A stretch of 64,000 nt of DNA from Polytrichum commune (taxonomy: Eukaryota; Streptophyta; Polytrichopsida; Polytrichales; Polytrichaceae): assembly GCA_950295325.1 (NCBI GenBank), contig OX485805.1:24911501-24975500 (forward strand), in the 5' to 3' direction. This document shows positions 21,575 to 33,299 of this stretch, piece after piece. The stretch's first letter is position 1. Every line of letters starts with the position of its first letter. Both the position numbers and the translations under genes were made by a program. The notes beneath the pieces are model-generated. The model saw only the letters and a list, made by a program, of their open reading frames with translations, was not told the origin of the DNA and ran no database searches.

Positions 21575-22102
21575 GGGTGGGTTTAGACTTGGAGTCAAGG
21601 CTCAAAAATGGGTTGGGGTGAAGGAAATCCACTCCTCTCATTGGTAGAGAGGCTGGGACTCGCCTCTTCAAGTTTACACCATGAGTTGGGGCCAATTAAC
21701 AAATAAATTATTTTATTCATCATGACAATGGCCTCACGCCTTGGAAAAGAGAGCTCCCAACCTTGTGGACTCTTTCCCTCTAGTTGAAGCCATTGTCAGA
21801 GCTTTTATTTTCTTGTAGTAGTTTATTCTTTGAGCATTGAATAGGAGGGGAGAAATTCTAAATTTATTATATTTTAATCATTATCCATAGAATAGTTCAT
21901 GAGTATGTTGGAACCTCTCATAACCCTCTCATAATTGCAGCCTCCAAATGGCCCCAACCCCACCTAAATAGGTTTACACATGAAAGCAATGAATGGAGTT
22001 AGGTTACTTTCTTATTAATGGCCTTGGGGGCCCATTTGCATGCCACATGGGACATATTGGCCTTCGTTCACAATGGCCTTGGCCCCAAGTCTAAACATGC
22101 CC
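21575..22102. mobile_element. PIF/Harbinger-like MITE, TGA target duplication
   Basis: The left end GGGTGGGTTTAGACTTGG and the inverted right end GGGCATGTTTAGACTTGG align, followed by GTCAAGGC / GCCAAGGC. TGA flanks the element at 21572-21574 and 22103-22105. 528 bp, no coding sequence. Confidence 0.75.
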
Positions 22103-22569
22103 TGACTATCTCGGTGATTTGCGATTACTGACGGGATGAGGAAATATTGGATCCGTTCCCACAACCACAAATAACTCTGGAGTTGGAGATGCCAGCAGTA
22201 GGATTCATGTGGCATTTATAAACATTAAACTCATAAGAATGCTTTGAAACCCAACAACGTTGCCGAGTCGACCTACTCATCAAGACGAGCATAAAAGCAG
22301 ACCCTCACCCACACCACCGCAGTTTTTGAATGCTCAAAGCAACTGGTGAAGGAGAGAAAGAGGACACATGACCTAACTCCATGGTGCACACCACAAAGCG
22401 GATTGTCTGAATCAACAAATGTTCTGGGATATGGAAGCTGGGCTCACAAAAGCATCTCCAGACGAAGCATGTTATATGCAATGTGCACGATAACCCTCGG
22501 TTCAGGTTCAGGTTTTTGCGTTCTCAGGAGGATCGGATCGAGACAAGGTTGGATGCTCGGTGGTCTGTC

Positions 22570-22818
22570 AACTTTAAAAGAAACGTTCACGAATATCAGC
22601 CTTCCAAGTTAACAATTAAAACCAGACTTCACGACTTCAAAAGAAATGTTCAAGAATATCAACCTCCCAAGTTAACAATTCAAATCAGATTTCACGACTT
22701 CAAAAGAAACGTTCAAGAATATCAACCTCCCAAGTTAACAATTAAAACCAAACTTCACGACTTCAAAAGAAACGTTCAAGAATACCAACCTCCCAAGTTA
22801 ACAATTAAAAGCAGACTT
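22570..22818. repeat. 63-bp minisatellite, four copies
   Basis: AAAAGAAACGTTCA-GAATATCA occurs at 22576, 22639, 22702 and 22765, an exact 63-bp period. As 63 is a multiple of three, an ORF runs through all copies with a 21-residue repeat (FKRNVQEYQPPKLTI). I have no evidence that it is translated. Confidence 0.85.
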
Positions 22819-22904
22819 CACCTTGGAGTCCCCGGAGTAGCCTATCAAACTAGTCAAAACTTGCTTGACCTTCTGTGACATTAAAACACTTGATTTATCC
22901 CACT

Positions 22905-23328
22905 TATATACACGGGCTTGGGGCCAGCCCGGTTCATGTGTATTAAGCCCACAATCTGGCTCAACCTCGTTGTATGTAAAGTGATAAGGCCCGATAATAG
23001 GTCTTGATGTTCTTGAGGGGAAAGTGTAGTGAAGAGAATTAACTTTCCATGGACTGACAGTAGAGATCTTCATTATCAAAACGGATGAGTCCAATCCGGT
23101 CCATGTTGAGAGTTCGGGCCGAGGAAAAGCTCGTCCCGGTTTCTTCAAGCTGGCCCGAAGGTTTGGCACTAGAAATGTGCCACTTAGGAAGCCACATGGG
23201 ATGAGTGAGTGTTCGGGCTCAACCCTAATATAAAGCCAGATTTGATGAAACCAAGTGATCCTATTGGACCAAATTTTTAAGAGTTCAGGCGGGCACTCAA
23301 TCCAACCCCAAGAATAAATTGGGCCTTA
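22905..23328. repeat. GGCC-rich dispersed repeat, copy 1
   Basis: It shares ACACGGGCTTGGGGCC, GTATGTAAAGTGATAAGGCCCGAT and GGTCTTGATG-TCTTGAGGG with 62117-62700. It also shares GAGGAAAAGCTCGTCCC, TTTGGC, AATGTGCCAC, GCCACATGGGAT and GATCCTATTGG with 63640-63890. It is the uninterrupted counterpart of the SINE-containing copy at 62 kb. Its 3' side is the insertion site of the next element. Confidence 0.65.
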
Positions 23329-23852
23329 GGGCCGCTTTACACCTAGAGGTTGGGCCAATTCGTTATGGAAGAGGCTTGAAATCCTCACTTGTGATTGGCC
23401 AAAAGGTTGAAATTGGCCCCAGAGGCTGGGCCAAGTTGGTGGTATGAATTTTTTAATCAAAAAATGCATGGTATGACATGGCCTGAGCTCATTGAATTGG
23501 GTGCACCCACAATGGAAGGCCAATTCTTGGCCTCGGGGCCAATGTCAAATTTCAATTTAAAATTTTATTTTATTTTAATAAAATATGTTTTTTTTAGCAA
23601 ACCATATCCATTGGATTATGTGGAAATGTGAACACCTCTATGCTAGATTATGCTAGATCCGTTGGAATATGCTAGATTTATTGAATCAACCTAGCTTCTT
23701 GGCCCTAAGGCCTTTACATATGGGAAAATTGGCCCCCATTATAATCTTATCATAATGTGTAGTTGAGGCCGGCCTCCAACCCAAAAAGGGTTGAAATTTC
23801 ATGCAATCGACCTCAAGGGGAATTGGCCCGGCCTCTAGGTATAAAGCGGCCC
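23329..23852. mobile_element. PIF/Harbinger-like MITE, TTA target duplication
   Basis: The left end is GGGCCGCTTTACACCTAGAG and the inverted right end is GGGCCGCTTTATACCTAGAG. TTA flanks at 23326-23328 and 23853-23855. 524 bp with no coding sequence. The ends match the family at 46.6, 49.6, 52.6 and 53.2 kb. Confidence 0.85.
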
Positions 23853-24218
23853 TTAGTTTGGCGCTGGGATTGGTGTGCCATGTTGAGGAAAGCGGTCTTC
23901 GTGACTTGTCATGTAGCACCAAGTGTCCTTGACACCCTCTCTAATTCCCACCCAGGCATTGCAAGACAATTCACGGTCGATGATGACTAGTGGGGCCACA
24001 CTAGATCAAATGTTTAGTTTCCATGCCATTGTCCGCCATTTCTAATTGCAAAGTAGAGTACTACACTACGTTGTTACATATTAAGTAGTAATAGAGCATG
24101 GGGAAGGGATCAAACCATAATATCTAGAGACAAGAATGGGCACCTCTTGGTGAGAGGATTCTCTTCCAAGATGCTTATCACCTTGGAAATTGGAGGTTGT
24201 GAGGGCCAAGTATAAATG
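23853..24218. other. Intergenic, nothing recognised
   Basis: No ORF or repeat that I can name. It ends AAGTATAAATG immediately before the hairpin-ended element. Confidence 0.4.
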
Positions 24219-24390
24219 GCCCGGTTCAGACCGGGACGTCCACTCGCAGTGGACAAGATTTTGAAGAGGTGTGATTGGGCAAAGAGAGGGTTTTGTCCGG
24301 TGGGATATTTATACCAGAGGGACGTCCTCTAGGGACATAGTCCACGTCATGAGGCCCTCCCGCCAAAACTGAAGAGGGACTGGACTTGTA

Positions 24391-24438
24391 GTGGACAAGT
24401 TTGGGGTCGCCTCGGGAGGTGACCTCAAACTTGTCCAC
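24391..24438. repeat. Subterminal hairpin, 18-bp stem, 12-nt loop
   Basis: The arms 24391-24408 and 24421-24438 pair at 17 of 18 positions (GTGGACAAGTTTGGGGTC against its inverted copy). They start with the same GTGGACAA motif that closes the terminal repeats. Confidence 0.8.
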
Positions 24439-26430
24439 AGGACAAAACCTTCCTCGCGGCGTCGTCTCCGCCTCCTGCACCTCGCGGAAAGAAATTGAAG
24501 CTCATGAGAAGAATTTTTCGTGTGCGAGCAAGCATTTGGTGCAGGCAGAATTTTCATGTTCTTGCTCGTTCGCAGATCCATTTCCACCGAGAAATTTCAT
24601 CAAGTGAAATTTTATGTTGAGAGGTTTGGCATCGTCTGCTCGTGCAGCTTGTTTGCGTGTTCGGGGAGGGAAGCCTTCAAAGATTGTTGATGCATGGTCT
24701 TGGAAGTTTGCGTAGGAAACTGCATCAGCAGCTCGGGTATGGGCTCTTGAGAAATTGGTCTGGAACCACGGAGTGCGAATTGTTGTGTCGGTGGGAGAAG
24801 CTTTTTTCTATTGTGGGAAAGTTGGTGCAGTTTCGGGGCGGGAAAGGGTGGGGGGAGCCAGGAAGCTTTCAATTTTGGTTTTGCATGTGCTGATGATGTG
24901 TACTGCAAGTTACGTCAATTTCGAAAGCTGATGTGTAGGAATTTTTCGGTCTCGGTTGCGAGATTGTGTGTGTATGTGTTTCGGATGGTAACTGAATGCC
25001 GGATTCTTGAGTTTGTGGATCTGAAGAACCAGTTATGTCAATTCGGATAAAAAGTAGTTTGCTCTTCAGCTGTGCGACGCTCTGCTTCGGTTCTATGTCA
25101 GATGTGACCACCTACTAAAGTACAAATAATTCCGTCGTGGCGTTTGATGGCGTCGTAATTGAGCGTTTGATTAAGCGGAAAACAACATGTTGACGTGCTT
25201 ATACAGAAACCAAGAGAGTTTCTTATATGATTTTCTTAAAGAGATGATGTGAAGTTTCTCAGAAGACAACATCCTCCTTGATGTTTGGAAGCTGTACATA
25301 CTCAGGGAACTGTAGTTGTTGAGTGGTTGGTTTTCTTTCTCTCAGAAGTCCTGATGAAATTGAGGTCCCGATGATGTCGTATTTTCTCGAGAATAAAAAA
25401 CCCTAAAGGTTATGGATCACATATGGTTCCTCTGTGATGTGTACATTAATCGATATATCTGTGGGAGGAAACAGTTTCATCGGGGTCTTGGGTGACGGTT
25501 TCGACACTAAGTTCGATGAGGCTCGTTTGCCATGTGGTTTTGAACACCGACTGCATTTCTATGGCAACTTTGCAACTGATTTTGCCTCCACATTGTGATC
25601 ATCTCATTTTCGTCTCTTAGTTCTGAGATTTTGGTTGCTCTGTTTAGCTGGATTTCGGTCCTTTCAATGTTGTCCAGTGAAGTACATGGCGATGGCTTTA
25701 TGGGAGTGGATCAATCGCGTAAACCTGTAGCTCTCCCGCGCTCTCGCTTTCTTGATTTGTCACAAAAGTAAAGCATTATCTGATTTTTTGTGAGCATTTC
25801 TGGGAAAGGTTTTTTGAAAGAAGATTACGAGGTGGAGTTTATAATGTTCAGTTGGTTGTGTCCTTACGTTGTTGCGATAGATGTGTAGGGCATGAGGATC
25901 GCAATATTTTTGGATTGATCCTGTCTGTGCATTTACAGACGCATCTGGAAGTTCACGAGTATATATATCATTTTTCTAGGTGACCGTCGAAACATTCTCG
26001 TCTTGATCAAATGCTGCAAAAACTCTTTGATTGTACATGCGGCATTGAAATTTGAAGAGAAGGGAGCCTCAGGAGACTCAGAAGGCTCTTCGAGAACGGC
26101 CAGCAGATATCATCGTGATTAGAATCTGGATCTAGTTGCCTCTGCCTAGAGTACCCACAAAAATGCATGCTCGTATTTAATCTTGTATACAAATCCGTGC
26201 AATTTAAACCAGGAAATTCATAGACCTTACTCGGTTTGGTTTTTCATAGTGAGCACTTTGCGATTGATGGCATTCCTGTTGCCCAAGGGCAAGGTTGTTG
26301 TTTGTCCCCACATCTTATGTCAACTTTTCAAGATGAGGTGTTCTCTATTTCAGGAGTTGGTTAACATTAGGCCTAGTTCTTGGTGTCATTTAATCGTTTA
26401 TGGTGGTTGTTTTGAACCAAATTTTCCACA
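24439..26430. other. Region upstream of the trihelix gene within the element
   Basis: Fairly complex sequence with only short ORFs, none recognisable. It is probably promoter and 5' leader of the trihelix gene. I see no transposase fragment on either strand. Confidence 0.35.
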
Positions 26431-26673
26431 ATGGAGTACAAGTTATCTTCTGATTTTGAAACAGAAGAGGAGGATCTCCAGGAGCCACAATCGTCTGAGA
26501 AAATTTCAGGCATGTTATTATATGGGGAATTTCAGGGTGAAGCTAGTTTTGGTAATTGCACTGCAACAGAGACAGAGATAGTCCCTGATGATACATGTGA
26601 AGAGAAGGAACAACCTCCCACGAAGAAGCGCTCGAGGGCTTCAAAGGAAAAATCTAAAAGTAAGAAAAAATGA
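26431..26673 (+). other. Upstream in-frame ORF of the trihelix gene, ends at a stop
   Basis: 80 codons, acidic at first (DFETEEEDLQEP) and then strongly basic (KKRSRASKEKSKSKKK, a nuclear-localisation-like stretch). It ends at TGA 26671-26673, which is in the same frame as the trihelix ATG at 26683. The likely reading is that this was the original N-terminus and one stop now cuts it off; an independent upstream ORF is the alternative. Confidence 0.45.
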
Positions 26674-26682
26674 GGTGCAAAG

Positions 26683-27461
26683 ATGGAGACCAACTCCACC
26701 GATCTTGCACAGAGTTCAGATGAAGAAGAAGGAAACAAACGAGGACCGAATTGGAAAGAGCATTGGATAGTGAATCTCATTCACTTGCGGAGAAAGATGC
26801 ATGAAAAATTCAGTGGCATGAAAAAACAAGGTTAGTTACACTTGACTTACATTCAAATTGAAGAATATATTTACAATATCATTTTCTTTGATAATCACTA
26901 AGTTTGTATTCATTGTGTTTCTTCCTTTTAGGTGTGGACAATTTGGGCGTTCTACACACTCATCTTGTGGCTGGGTGTTCTGATTTCGATCGAAATAGCG
27001 ATGTATCTCGCAAAAAATGGAAAAAATTGTATGATGACTACAAATCTGACTACACTGTAAACGGTACATCTGGTAGTCAAAGGTCTTCAAAGTGCAAATA
27101 TTACTCTATCATTGATAGCTACATGCATGATCGTGCTAATGTTTTAAAACATGTTCATGGTAGTGCTACTGATGAAGATCCTAACAAAGATCCGTCCTGT
27201 TTGTTACATGAAGGAGAAGATGTACAGGAGACCATGAGACCTCCAGAAGCAAGTAGTTCTGAAGTCCAAGGGAAGAAGAAAACGGACAAGTTTGCTGCCC
27301 AACAAGCCATGTTTGTGATGGCAGAGCAATCTGTGAAGCTCACAAATGCAATTACAAGCTCAGAGGCAGCAAAGCTCAATCTGTTACAGGGAATGTTTGC
27401 GACAATAAATGAGTTGGTAAGGAAGTTGTATATTTATAATCAGCTCCTGTATTTTCAATGA
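26683..27461 (+). CDS. Trihelix/MYB-like DNA-binding protein, two exons
   Basis: Exons 26683-26830 and 26932-27461, joined by GT-AG in phase 1, give 225 aa. Residues 1-20 are acidic. A trihelix-like (MYB/SANT-type) segment follows: W24, W28, LIHLRRKMHEKF (32-43), then RKKWKKLYDDYK (76-87, W79), CKYYSIIDSYMHDR (104-117). After that come an acidic linker and a helical tail (AAQQAMFVMAEQSVKLTNAI). The spaced tryptophans and C-x-x-Y are typical of plant trihelix domains; the second helix is less typical. A strong donor GTAAGG at 27417 could lead to a further exon, so the C-terminus is uncertain. Plant PIF/Harbinger elements also carry a MYB-like ORF, so it may be an element gene rather than a captured host gene. 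Expected role is sequence-specific DNA binding in the nucleus. Confidence 0.55.
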
Positions 27462-28730
27462 GTTTATTGAAAGGTGTCATCAACCAGGAGGATTGAAGAT
27501 TGAGGATTCATTTTCAAGCATGAATTGATGTATAAGAAATAAAATATTTTGATTTAAACGCAAATTCACCTCTACATTGACAGTAGAAGTGTAAAATAAA
27601 ACAATGAAGGATGCAAATTGAAAAATGAGGAGGACAACAATCTTTCTCTGAGATGGATGCATGGTAGAAAAAATATCAATACGAAAACACCATACAATTT
27701 GTGAAAAGATCAAATCTATTGAAAATAAAAATATTAGTAGCTGCATAATGTCTACTATATGTAAGTTGTAATGAATACTGAGTTCTCATAAGGTCACTCT
27801 AGTTTACTTCACTAACACTATAAGTAGTTGTCTTGTAGTGGACTTGTAGTGTATATCAAGTTACCTATAACTCCAATAATTTTAGTATAACTGTTCAATC
27901 AAACCTTATTTATAATCTGACCTAAATCATAGTGGATTTTCACATAATGGTAGATGTTACTTTTTCTAATTTTTAAAAAATGATGAAGAGGTGATATTTA
28001 ATGTCAAATTGATGCTCGTATTTACATTATTCATTTTCATATTGTATAAAAATATAAAATTAGCACATATCACATATGTATAGTTTTTTTTTATCAAAAT
28101 TTTCACAATTACATGTAGCTTTCTTTGGAAACTTGAGGGTACGGGACAACTTCATGAAAGATGTCAAGACTTCTATTCTTTCGTCTTGGTACACAACCCA
28201 ATATTTTTTATGCAATTTGATAAAAAATTCCCTTCAAAATAACCTACTTATTATGATCCATTACCTCTAATTTTACAATGTATTTTTTAAATTTTAAATT
28301 TTAAATTTATTTTTTCAACCTCTAATTTAAAAAGTGATAATACACATAATTTATGCAAAGAAGGTAAAACAAACTTTCCTATCAATGACCAAAAGGAAAG
28401 TCCATTAAGAAAATGTCTCTAAAACTAATTCGTTTTTATGTATGGAGATAATTTAAGTTCCAAAAATATCTTAACATTCTAAGAAAATTTGAGTTTATAG
28501 ATTGTTACCTAGTACATATACAATATCATTAAAATATATTAAAAATACCATTACAGGATTTTCAAAACGTTTTCATGATATTTACAAAATTACGTCTCAC
28601 ATCATAGAGCAACGGATTCGGTTGAAGATATATTACCATATTATGAGTTTGATGTTCATGTAGGAAAGTAATGCATTAAATTTTCACAACACATGATGTA
28701 GCCGATGTACTTCATAAAATACCCCTACAC
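27462..28730. other. AT-rich downstream part of the hairpin-ended element
   Basis: Strongly AT-rich with no ORF of note. It could hold a 3' exon of the trihelix gene but I cannot place one. Confidence 0.35.
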
Positions 28731-28889
28731 TGGACGTCCGGTTCCGGTGTGAACCCATCCACCGGACGGACAATTTGATTTGCTGACGTGGCAAGTTCCC
28801 TCCGCAATCAAGTGGACAAAGCACTGGACGTCGGGTTTTGTCCACTGCGAGTGGACGTCCCGGTCTGAACCGGGCACACTTCATTGTTA

Positions 28890-29560
28890 CAAGACATGAA
28901 GATGATTTCTGCTACAACACGTACGCTGCACCGAGACGTGAAATGTGGTGGACTCAACCCGTCCACTCTCCAGATGACTTGCATTGTCCCATTCGGTAAT
29001 CGAGGATATCGTGTAGTCGGAGTTCTCAGGTGCAAGTATATTCACGAGACGGATTCGTAAACTGCATGCCATGATCGGGAAAAATGCGTCTGACACAATT
29101 TCGAAACTGCAAGTCTACAAATTTTGGTCACCAATGCCGCTATATTTGTCCGCCAAATCTGTCACTGCTGCACACTCTCGAGAAGACATGTGTGTCCATG
29201 CTGCAATTCGTCCACAGTTGGATTTGAAGAGATCTCAAACGGTGGTGATCACCTCAGAAAATTGCAAAAGAAGGGTGCACAAAGAATGTGCATCCCAGAT
29301 TTTCGAGAAATGAAGGTGACACACCGCGGGATTGGAAGCAAGATTCTTCGAAGGGCGGCCACATTGTGCAATCCGAGAGAGGTCAGGAGACTGCTGCGAT
29401 GGGACTGCGATGTGCGCTCCGACCCAGCGAGGAAGATGATGACAGGTTGTTGATGGGTTCCGTTACTTAACCTTTGCGTTCGACGTGAAATTTTAGGCCA
29501 CCGCACATCGATGTTAAGGGCATTGAACCAACTACCATCATTTTGTTTGTTTATTTGATT
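28890..29560. repeat. Diverged direct duplication, copy 1
   Basis: It shares ordered blocks with 30795-31560: TCTGCTACAACAC, GACGTGAA-GGTGGACTCAAC, CACTGCTGCAC-CTCT, GCAAT-TCGTCCAC, GATGATCACCT, GGATGAAGGTGA, GCAACATTGTGCAATCC, GGGTTCCGTT, GTTAACCTTT and TTAAGGGCA-TTGAACCAACTACCA. No intact shared ORF. Confidence 0.75.
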
Positions 29561-30794
29561 ACAGTGCTTGTTTCTTGGTGTGTGGAAGCTAATTCAATAG
29601 AGTTCCCAATGTGAGATGAGGCTCATTTCTGAGAATGGGGTAACGCTCTTAACCATTTTCCTTTTCGTTGACGATTTAATATTTAACCACATAAGCCATG
29701 GGGAGGAAGCTTCACATGGGAGTGAACTTGAACCAATACGTGGATAGTTGCATACAGCACGTAGGAAAATGAGTCATAAGTAGGTTAGTCACTGTAACGC
29801 TTAAAGGCTTGAGTTGGAAGGTGATCGTCAAGTACGTTAGTGACTACAACATTTAGATACTTGAGAAATGGAAAGCATATATGTGGTATTGCATTCACGT
29901 AATTGCATATATTGTATGGACATTTCATGATCATGTTTTTTTTATCAAATAACTATATTTGAGTTGCGGGGTCAGGTGTGGATGTAAGAAAGAACACCAA
30001 AAAGACATGTGCTTAAAAGAAATTGGACTATGACATGTTCTACATATGTTAACCATTTTAGATTGAATAGTCAACATAATTGGGTGGACCCATACATGAT
30101 CAGTCAATGCCTTCGAGAACCTTCACTTTGACAAGAATAACATGTTCATATAAGCTCCACAAATCGTGAGGAAAATAACTATGGACAGAGGATTTGGAAT
30201 TGGCAATCACCTCACACTAATTGCGTGCTTCGCAGCCTAAGAGAAGTGGGTTGAGGTGACCATTTAACACCTGCTTACTGTAGTTGTAGTAGTTCTTCTT
30301 CTTCTTCTTCTTCTTCTTCTTCTTCTTCTCTTGTTCAATGATTTGAGACTTGTCATCCAATTGACTACTTAACCCAAATGGCACAATCTGGACTTTCAAG
30401 CATAAACAAACACATCTGCATGGCAGTATTTTATTCATTCCAAAAAACAGACATTTACAAACAGACATTTGCAATCTTAAATCAAACCCATCCATTTACT
30501 TGTATATACTTGATTGCACGCAGTTCTTCAGTACTTTTCCATGTTTCCCTCAATATTCACTTGCTTGCAAGGTTCCTCACCATTTTGGTTTGTACAAACT
30601 ATGCAAAGACATTAGTATAAAGCCCCGGTTGACATTCACTCAGTGATCCACAAAAGCCCATAAATCTCATAGACAGGGAGGTCCCATTTTGTTTTTATAC
30701 ACGCTGCAATAAACATTCAACACTAATTTTCTTGAGAATTGAGATAATAAAAGGACGTGGTCTGCAAGGATTGGAATTGGAGCCTGCGGAGGCT
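29561..30794. other. Spacer between the two duplicated segments
   Basis: No gene recognised. It contains the TTC microsatellite at 30292-30329. Confidence 0.4.
30292..30329. repeat. (TTC)n microsatellite
   Basis: About 12 TTC units. It produces a poly-lysine artefact ORF on the minus strand. Confidence 0.9.
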
Positions 30795-31560
30795 AACTAT
30801 AACCACAAGATATTTTTACATGAAATCTGCTACAACACACTGCACAAAGACGTGAATGGGAAATGCGGTGGACTCAACAGGTCACATGAGTCTCCAGTCG
30901 ACAGGCATTGTGATCAATGATATCATGTAATCTGAACTCTCACGCCTAAGCATTTTTTCGAGGAAAATCCAGGATAAACCCGAATCACGGTGTCTCAACA
31001 CAAAATTGACGTCACGCATTTGACAATATTCGAGTTATCAACTAGATGACATGCTTCACTGTTTTCTCATGGACCCCGTCGATTGAAGAATACATATTGC
31101 GAGGAGAAGAATATTCGACACTACTCACCAAGTTGTACGCTCGACTTGAAGGCCGCCAAAGTTTTCCATCACTTTATAATCTGCCACTGCTGCACTCTCT
31201 AGTAGAGGTATCGCGTCTAGTTAAGCTGCAATGAATTCGTCCACTCTTGGAATCGAAGAAACCTCAAGTGTTGATGATCACCTTATGAAATTAAAAAGTA
31301 GAGGTGGCAAGAATGTCAGATGCGAATTGTGGAGGATGAAGGTGAGACGGGGGGTGGCAACATTGTGCAATCCTAGACAGGCTGCAATGAGAGCTCCGAC
31401 TCAAAGAAGAAGACGATGACGGGCTGTAGACGGGTTCCGTTTGTGAACTGTCGAGGATTCCGTTAGTTAACCTTTCCCGACTTTCCGTGGGACTTCCACA
31501 CCAGCCCCGATATTAAGGGCAATTGAACCAACTACCACCCTTTATTTATTTACGTTCATT
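30795..31560. repeat. Diverged direct duplication, copy 2
   Basis: Same order of blocks as 28890-29560, about 1.95 kb downstream and in the same orientation, with indels up to about 100 bp. Confidence 0.75.
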
Positions 31561-33299
31561 ACATTTATTTTTTTATTTGTGAGTGAGTAGGAAAAATGAC
31601 TCACGACATAATATTACTAAGCTTAGTTGGTTTCACTCATCCATTCTATAAATAGATGTCCTATAATTCCATATGGACCTTGCCACGGACTAGGATTGAA
31701 ACTGTCGTTTTTTCTACAATTATAGCATTTTTGAAAATTTTGGTTCTTGATTGAATTGTTCTCTTGCCTAGGGTAAGTGGCAAGTGGAACTCAACAATGT
31801 TGCAAGTAGAATTATTCAATACAACACTTCAAGTGCTTATGAATTAGATTACTCAACACAACACTGACTTCGAATCTCACATCCTTGACTCAAGTGTGAA
31901 GTTAGTTAGTCACCGGTGATGTCCTTGGCTCAAAGCTGAAATCATTCTCTTTAGAGGGTTGTGATAAGTCAGACGTCCTTCTTGAGGACGTTTTAAATGT
32001 ATTTAGAACGCTTCTCTCAAAAGACAAGAGGATTCAACAATTTACAAACCATGCTCCCATGTTACACAGAAATACCATAAATGCCACGATACTAACAAAG
32101 CATAGAGAGTTGCATGAATATATATGGTTAACTGAAGTAGTAACATTGATGTTGCTAGGGTTTGTACATCTCTTTCAATTTCACTAAATGTCTGGATTTG
32201 CAGTACGTGATATCTCTCAAAGCTTGAGACCCCACTTTCAATTTGATATGCCATAAATGATCAGAAAATGTAGGTGCATGTTTGTGAGGAGTTTATAATT
32301 AGTTTGTTGGCTCTACAACATGGGATCCACGAGCAGCACTTTATTGTCCACCATTTGTCTTCATGTGTCAAGGAACTTTTGAACAAGTTGATTATCCAAC
32401 CTTCTTATTTTATTCAATCTGGATATTTTTAATTATTGGTCATTATGGTGTTATTTGCTATAAAAAAAAAATAGTAGTACGTTTTGGCTTGTTAGTTTGA
32501 AATTTCTACTTTCGTGCAGTTTCTTAATTCACTAATTTGTTCAGTTCCTCAATAGTTGGTCAAAGTCTATGCACATCATTTAGCCTATGATCTGATCAGT
32601 GGGCTCATATGCCCATTTATTCTATAGGCTCTAGAGTAAATTAGAGGTTTCTATCAGTCTTTGAGGATGTTAACTATTTGTTTTAGTCAATCCTGGTGAT
32701 TGTTTACTTAGTTTTCCGATTGCGTTGTTGTACTGTGTTTGATTCTAAATGTCTTGGCTCTTTTGTATTGAAAGAATGTTGCAACTCTCATTAGCAAGTT
32801 GTTATTTGGATGTGCTATCAAGAAGAATACTTTGAAGTCTTTTAATGCTTCATGATTGCAATGGAACTTTACATTAATTCTATCATGCATAACTTACTGT
32901 TGCTTGCTAATTAATCGCCTAAGTTGTTGCATCATCATCAAACGCGATGTAATTTGTTTGTGTTGTTATAAGATATACATAAATCTGCTTATCTTACCTC
33001 CTTAATAATGTTCTATCTGGTTGCTTGTTGAGATGAAAGTTTGTAAATGGGGTAAAAGCAGTTTCCAATTTAATGTGCGGTGTTGTTGCAGATGAAGTCG
33101 ATTCTTTGAATGCACATTAGCTTCGAAGAATTCCTCAGCCTGGCAGACAAGTAAATACACTGTTTCCTCCAAGTAATTTGTGACCGAGGTAAGAGTTTTT
33201 CTCAGCATTATAAAGAGCAAACAAGATCCATAGACGTACCCATGATAGTTCAATGAATTTTGTTAGAAGGTTGCTTACACTGCAGGCAAGAACTTGAAT
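31561..33299. other. Intergenic, nothing recognised
   Basis: AT-rich, short ORFs only. Confidence 0.4.

Larger units (their letters stand above)
24219..28875. mobile_element. Hairpin-ended TIR element carrying a trihelix gene
   Basis: The 38-bp ends at 24219-24256 and 28838-28875 are identical inverted repeats starting GCCCGGTTCAGACCGGGACG. Each end holds two perfect hairpins: CCCGGT-TCAG-ACCGGG and GTCCACT-CGC-AGTGGAC. GTGGACAA-type motifs recur inside both ends, and a further hairpin lies at 24391-24438. The cargo is a two-exon trihelix-like gene (26683-27461) with a 1.9-kb leader. I see no transposase and no target duplication (flanks AAATG and ACACT). Identical ends suggest recent movement, or joint maintenance. 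Confidence 0.75.

Noticed and set aside
27462-28730. Search for a transposase downstream of the trihelix gene
   Set aside because: The region is strongly AT-rich with stops in all frames; no DDE-like stretch was seen.
30217-30495. Minus-strand ORF with a poly-lysine run
   Set aside because: Created by the TTC microsatellite; no similarity outside it.
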